DNA from: Cutaneotrichosporon cavernicola
Lineage: Eukaryota > Basidiomycota > Tremellomycetes > Trichosporonales > Trichosporonaceae
Length of the DNA: 64,000 nt
NCBI RefSeq assembly: GCF_030864355.1
Contig: NC_083399.1
Coordinates: 496,001 to 560,000, forward strand
Reading direction: 5' to 3'
Shown here: positions 61,319 through 64,000 of the stretch, piece after piece
Numbering within the stretch: the first letter of the stretch is position 1
How the letters are laid out: each line of letters opens with the position of its first letter
Notes under the pieces: generated by a model
The model's input: the letters and a program-made list of their open reading frames with translations, nothing else
What the model was told of the DNA's origin: nothing
Databases searched by the model: none
Translations under genes and position numbers: made by a program

Positions 61319-64000
61319 ATGTCCTCCTTTAAGAAGGATGATGAGGCAGGCGCCATGTGTAAGTCACTCATCCCCTCCATTCTACACTTCAACCATCATG
61401 TTCGGCCGCCTCAACCGCATCCTCGTTCCTCCAGAGTCTCCTAGATCGTCTCGGACCCACCCACAGACCCCTCGCCGTCATCACCATAGACAGACGCTGA
61501 CCGGAACAGCCTTCTACCATGATAAGAGCACCGTCCTCCAGGAAGCCCGCGTCTTCAACGAGTCCCCCATCTCCCCTCGCAAATGTCGCGCCCTCCTCAC
61601 ACGCATCGTTTACCTCCTTTACGTCGGCGAGACCTTCTCCACACACGAGGCCACCACCCTCTTCTTTGGCGTCACCAAGCTCTTCCAGCACAAGGATGTA
61701 AGCTACAATAACTACTCTGGCTCCCCCGAGTTGAATTGCTGACGTACTAGGCCGCGTTACGACAGATGGTCTATCTCGTCATCAAGGAGCTGTCGAGTAT
61801 CGCCGAGGACGTGATCATGGTCACGTCCTCAATCATGAAGGACATGCAGCCCAACCTCGAGGTCGTCTACCGCCCCAACGCGATCCGCGCATTGGCGCGC
61901 ATCATCGACGCGCAGACGGTGCAGTCGTTTGAGCGCTTCTTCAAGTCGGCGCTCGTTGACCGCTCGCCACCCGTGTCTTCGGCGTCCATCACCTCGGCGT
62001 ACCACCTCTTCCCCATCGCCGGTGGCGTCATCAAGCGGTGGAGCAACGAGGCGCAGGAGGCCGTCAACGCCAAGGCCGTATCGTCGTCGTCGTACACACC
62101 CTCGATGGCGGCCGCGTACATTTCGGGCGGCGGTTCCAACGGGTACCAGAGTGTCTCGAGCTCGAGCTACATCATGCAGTACCACGCGCTCGGCCTGCTC
62201 TACCTCATGCGCGAGAAGGACCGCATGGCTGTCACCAAGATGGTCCAGCAGTTTGGTGCCGGCAAGTCGGCGAGTATCGTGCGGAACCCCATGGCCATCT
62301 GCATGCTGGTCCGCTTTGCGCGCAAGATCATGGACGAGGACCCCAATGTCCAGAAGCAGATGCACGAGTACCTCGAGGGCCTGCTCCGCCACAAGTCGGA
62401 CATGGTCAACATTGAGGCTGCGCGCGCCATCTGCGAGATGCGCAACGTCACCAGCGCCGAGCTGTACCGCCCGGTCGCCGTCCTCCAGCTCTTCCTCTCG
62501 TCGCCCAAGCCCGTGCTCAAGTTTGCTGCTGTCAAGACGCTCAGCAAGCTCGCCCAGACCCACCCAGACGCTGTCACCAGCTGCAACCTCGACCTTGAGA
62601 ACCTCATCTCGGACTCGAACCGCAGCATTGCGACCTACGCCATCACGACCCTGCTCAAGACGGGCAACGAGGCGAGCGTTGACCGCCTGATGAAGCAGAT
62701 CTCGTCGTTCATGACCGACATCACCGATGAGTTCAAGATCATTGTCGTTGACGCCATCCGCTCCCTCTGCATCAAGTTCCCCAGCAAGCAGGCCGTCATG
62801 CTTACCTTCCTCTCAGGCGTACTGCGCGACGAGGGTGGTTACGACTTCAAGCTGGCTGTTGTCGATGCCATTTTTGACATGATCAAGTTCATTCAGGACT
62901 CGCGTGAGGTTGCACTAGCGCATCTGTGCGAGTTTATCGAGGACTGCGAGTTCACCAAGCTCTCGGTCCGCATCCTCTATCTCCTTGGCATCGAGGGTCC
63001 CAAGACACGCAACCCCACCAAGTACATTCGTTACATTTACAACCGCGTGGTGCTCGAAAACGCCGTCGTCCGTGCCGCTGCGGTCTCGTCGCTCGCCAAG
63101 TTTGGCGTGTCGACCAGCGACACGACCGTGCTGAAGAGCATAGGCGTACTCCTCCGCCGTTGCCTCGACGACGTTGACGACGAGGTCCGCGACCGTGCGG
63201 CCATGTACCTCAAAGTCATCGAGGACAAGCAGCTTGCGGACGCCTATGTGCGCGACGGTGAGTTGTTCGCTCGAGTAAAGCTGACATCGCAGAGGCTGTG
63301 TGGTCGCTTAGCGCCCTCGAGAGCTCGCTCATGTCGTACATCAAAGACGACAGCAAACACGCGCAGGCGTTTGATGTCGCGTCGGTCCCGAAGATCAGCC
63401 GCGACCAGGCCGCATCGGAGGTCTCACAGCGGCCATCGGCGCTTGAGACTATCGCCTCGAGCTCGGCTGCCCCCGCGGCGTCCTCGACCCCGCAGCCCAC
63501 GGCGACTGAGACCGCGTCCAACTACGCCGAACAGCTTGCCAGTGTGCCCGAGTTTGGGAGCTACGGGCCTGTTCTCAAGTCGTCGGTCAAGCCCGTCGAG
63601 CTCACAGAGAGCGAGACCGAGTACGCTGTGGCGGCCGTCAAGCACATCTTCAAGGAGCACATTGTCTTCCAGTTCAACGTGTCGAACACCATCCCAGACA
63701 CGGTGCTCGAGCAGGTGTCGGTCATCATGGTGCCGGCCGAGGAGGAGACTGGCCTCACTGAGGACTTCATTATCCCCGTGCCGTCCCTCACGACGTCGTC
63801 AGGTGCTGGCCAGGTGTACGTCTCGTTTACGCGCGACGACCCGGCCGAGTACCAGACGGCGACGTTCAGCTGCACGCTCCAGTTTGTGTCCAAGGAGGTC
63901 GACCCGTCGAGCGGCGAGCCCGAAGAGGAGGGTTACGACGATGAGTACCAGGTCGAGGACCTGGAACTGGGTGCGGGTGACTACATTGTGCCGACGTACG
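61319..64000 (+). CDS. SEC21: COPI coatomer gamma subunit Sec21 (3' end outside window)
   Basis: Exons 61319-61358, 61510-61697, 61751-63257 and 63293 to the window end give 814 visible residues of a protein usually about 900 long. Gamma-COP is part of the vesicle coat for Golgi-to-ER retrieval. Family landmarks: [44 protein letters not shown], the adaptin-like trunk ([53 protein letters not shown]), then a Ser/Ala/Pro linker and the start of the appendage domain ([20 protein letters not shown]). Intron 1 is 151 nt and the next two are 53 and 35 nt. The C-terminal appendage end is cut off by the window edge. Confidence 0.95.

Overview
The window is 64 kb of GC-rich nuclear DNA from a fungus. 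The genes are spliced, very close together and on both strands. Most introns are only 32-50 nt long, with GTGAGT-type donors, a CTGAC/CTAAC-like branch site and CAG or TAG acceptors. The gene set includes an AA14-type copper oxygenase like that of Cryptococcus, a DUF1479 enzyme, a Zn2Cys6 regulator, a Kes1-class oxysterol-binding protein and fungal tRNA ligase Trl1. Together with the tiny introns this points to a basidiomycete yeast, most likely a tremellomycete (Trichosporonales-like). That placement is inference; no marker gene for it is present. I assembled exon structures by hand from splice signals, phase and family conservation, and every multi-exon model below sums to a multiple of three.

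Layout: (1) 1-17.4 kb: the 3' part of an NBR1-like ZZ/Ig protein, the replication nuclease-helicase DNA2, the rRNA-processing PIN protein FCF1 (minus), a SAP30-like Sin3-complex protein, the RSC8-type SWIRM/ZZ/SANT remodeller subunit, an ataxin-10-domain protein (minus) and the inositol pyrophosphate kinase ASP1/VIP1. (2) 18-31 kb: a KES1-class OSBP, mitoribosomal bS6m, a DUF1275 membrane protein, an ADAL-type deaminase (minus), tRNA-Gly(GCC), a divergent pair made of a DUF1479 oxygenase-like enzyme (minus) and a Zn2Cys6 regulator (plus), and an unrecognised mitochondrial amphipathic-helix protein (minus). (3) 31-47 kb: repeat-bearing intergenic DNA, a bHLH factor (minus), a 2.9-kb gene-poor stretch, mitochondrial aconitase, the MRH4-type helicase, an SDR oxidoreductase (minus), an unrecognised 776-aa protein (minus) and a 64-aa HMG/YABBY-like protein built from six exons (minus). 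(4) 48-64 kb: a GPI-type AA14 LPMO-like protein (minus), the 2010-aa HECT ligase UFD4/TRIP12 (minus), tRNA ligase TRL1 and the 5' part of COPI gamma SEC21.

These are mostly housekeeping genes and I see no secondary-metabolite, transposon or CRISPR-like system. Several share short divergent promoters (FCF1/SAP30-like, ataxin-10/ASP1, DUF1479/Zn2Cys6, UFD4/TRL1). The DUF1479/Zn2Cys6 pair is the only one that looks like a dedicated enzyme-regulator module; its 228-bp promoter holds a CGG-N5-CCG site.

The most unusual signal is at the intron level. Against a background of about 35-nt introns, a few genes carry introns of 256-645 nt, and four of these hold strong stem-loops. There is also a candidate 6-nt micro-exon, a first coding exon consisting of the ATG alone, and three poly(C) runs of 17-25 nt, two of them in 5' leaders just before start codons.
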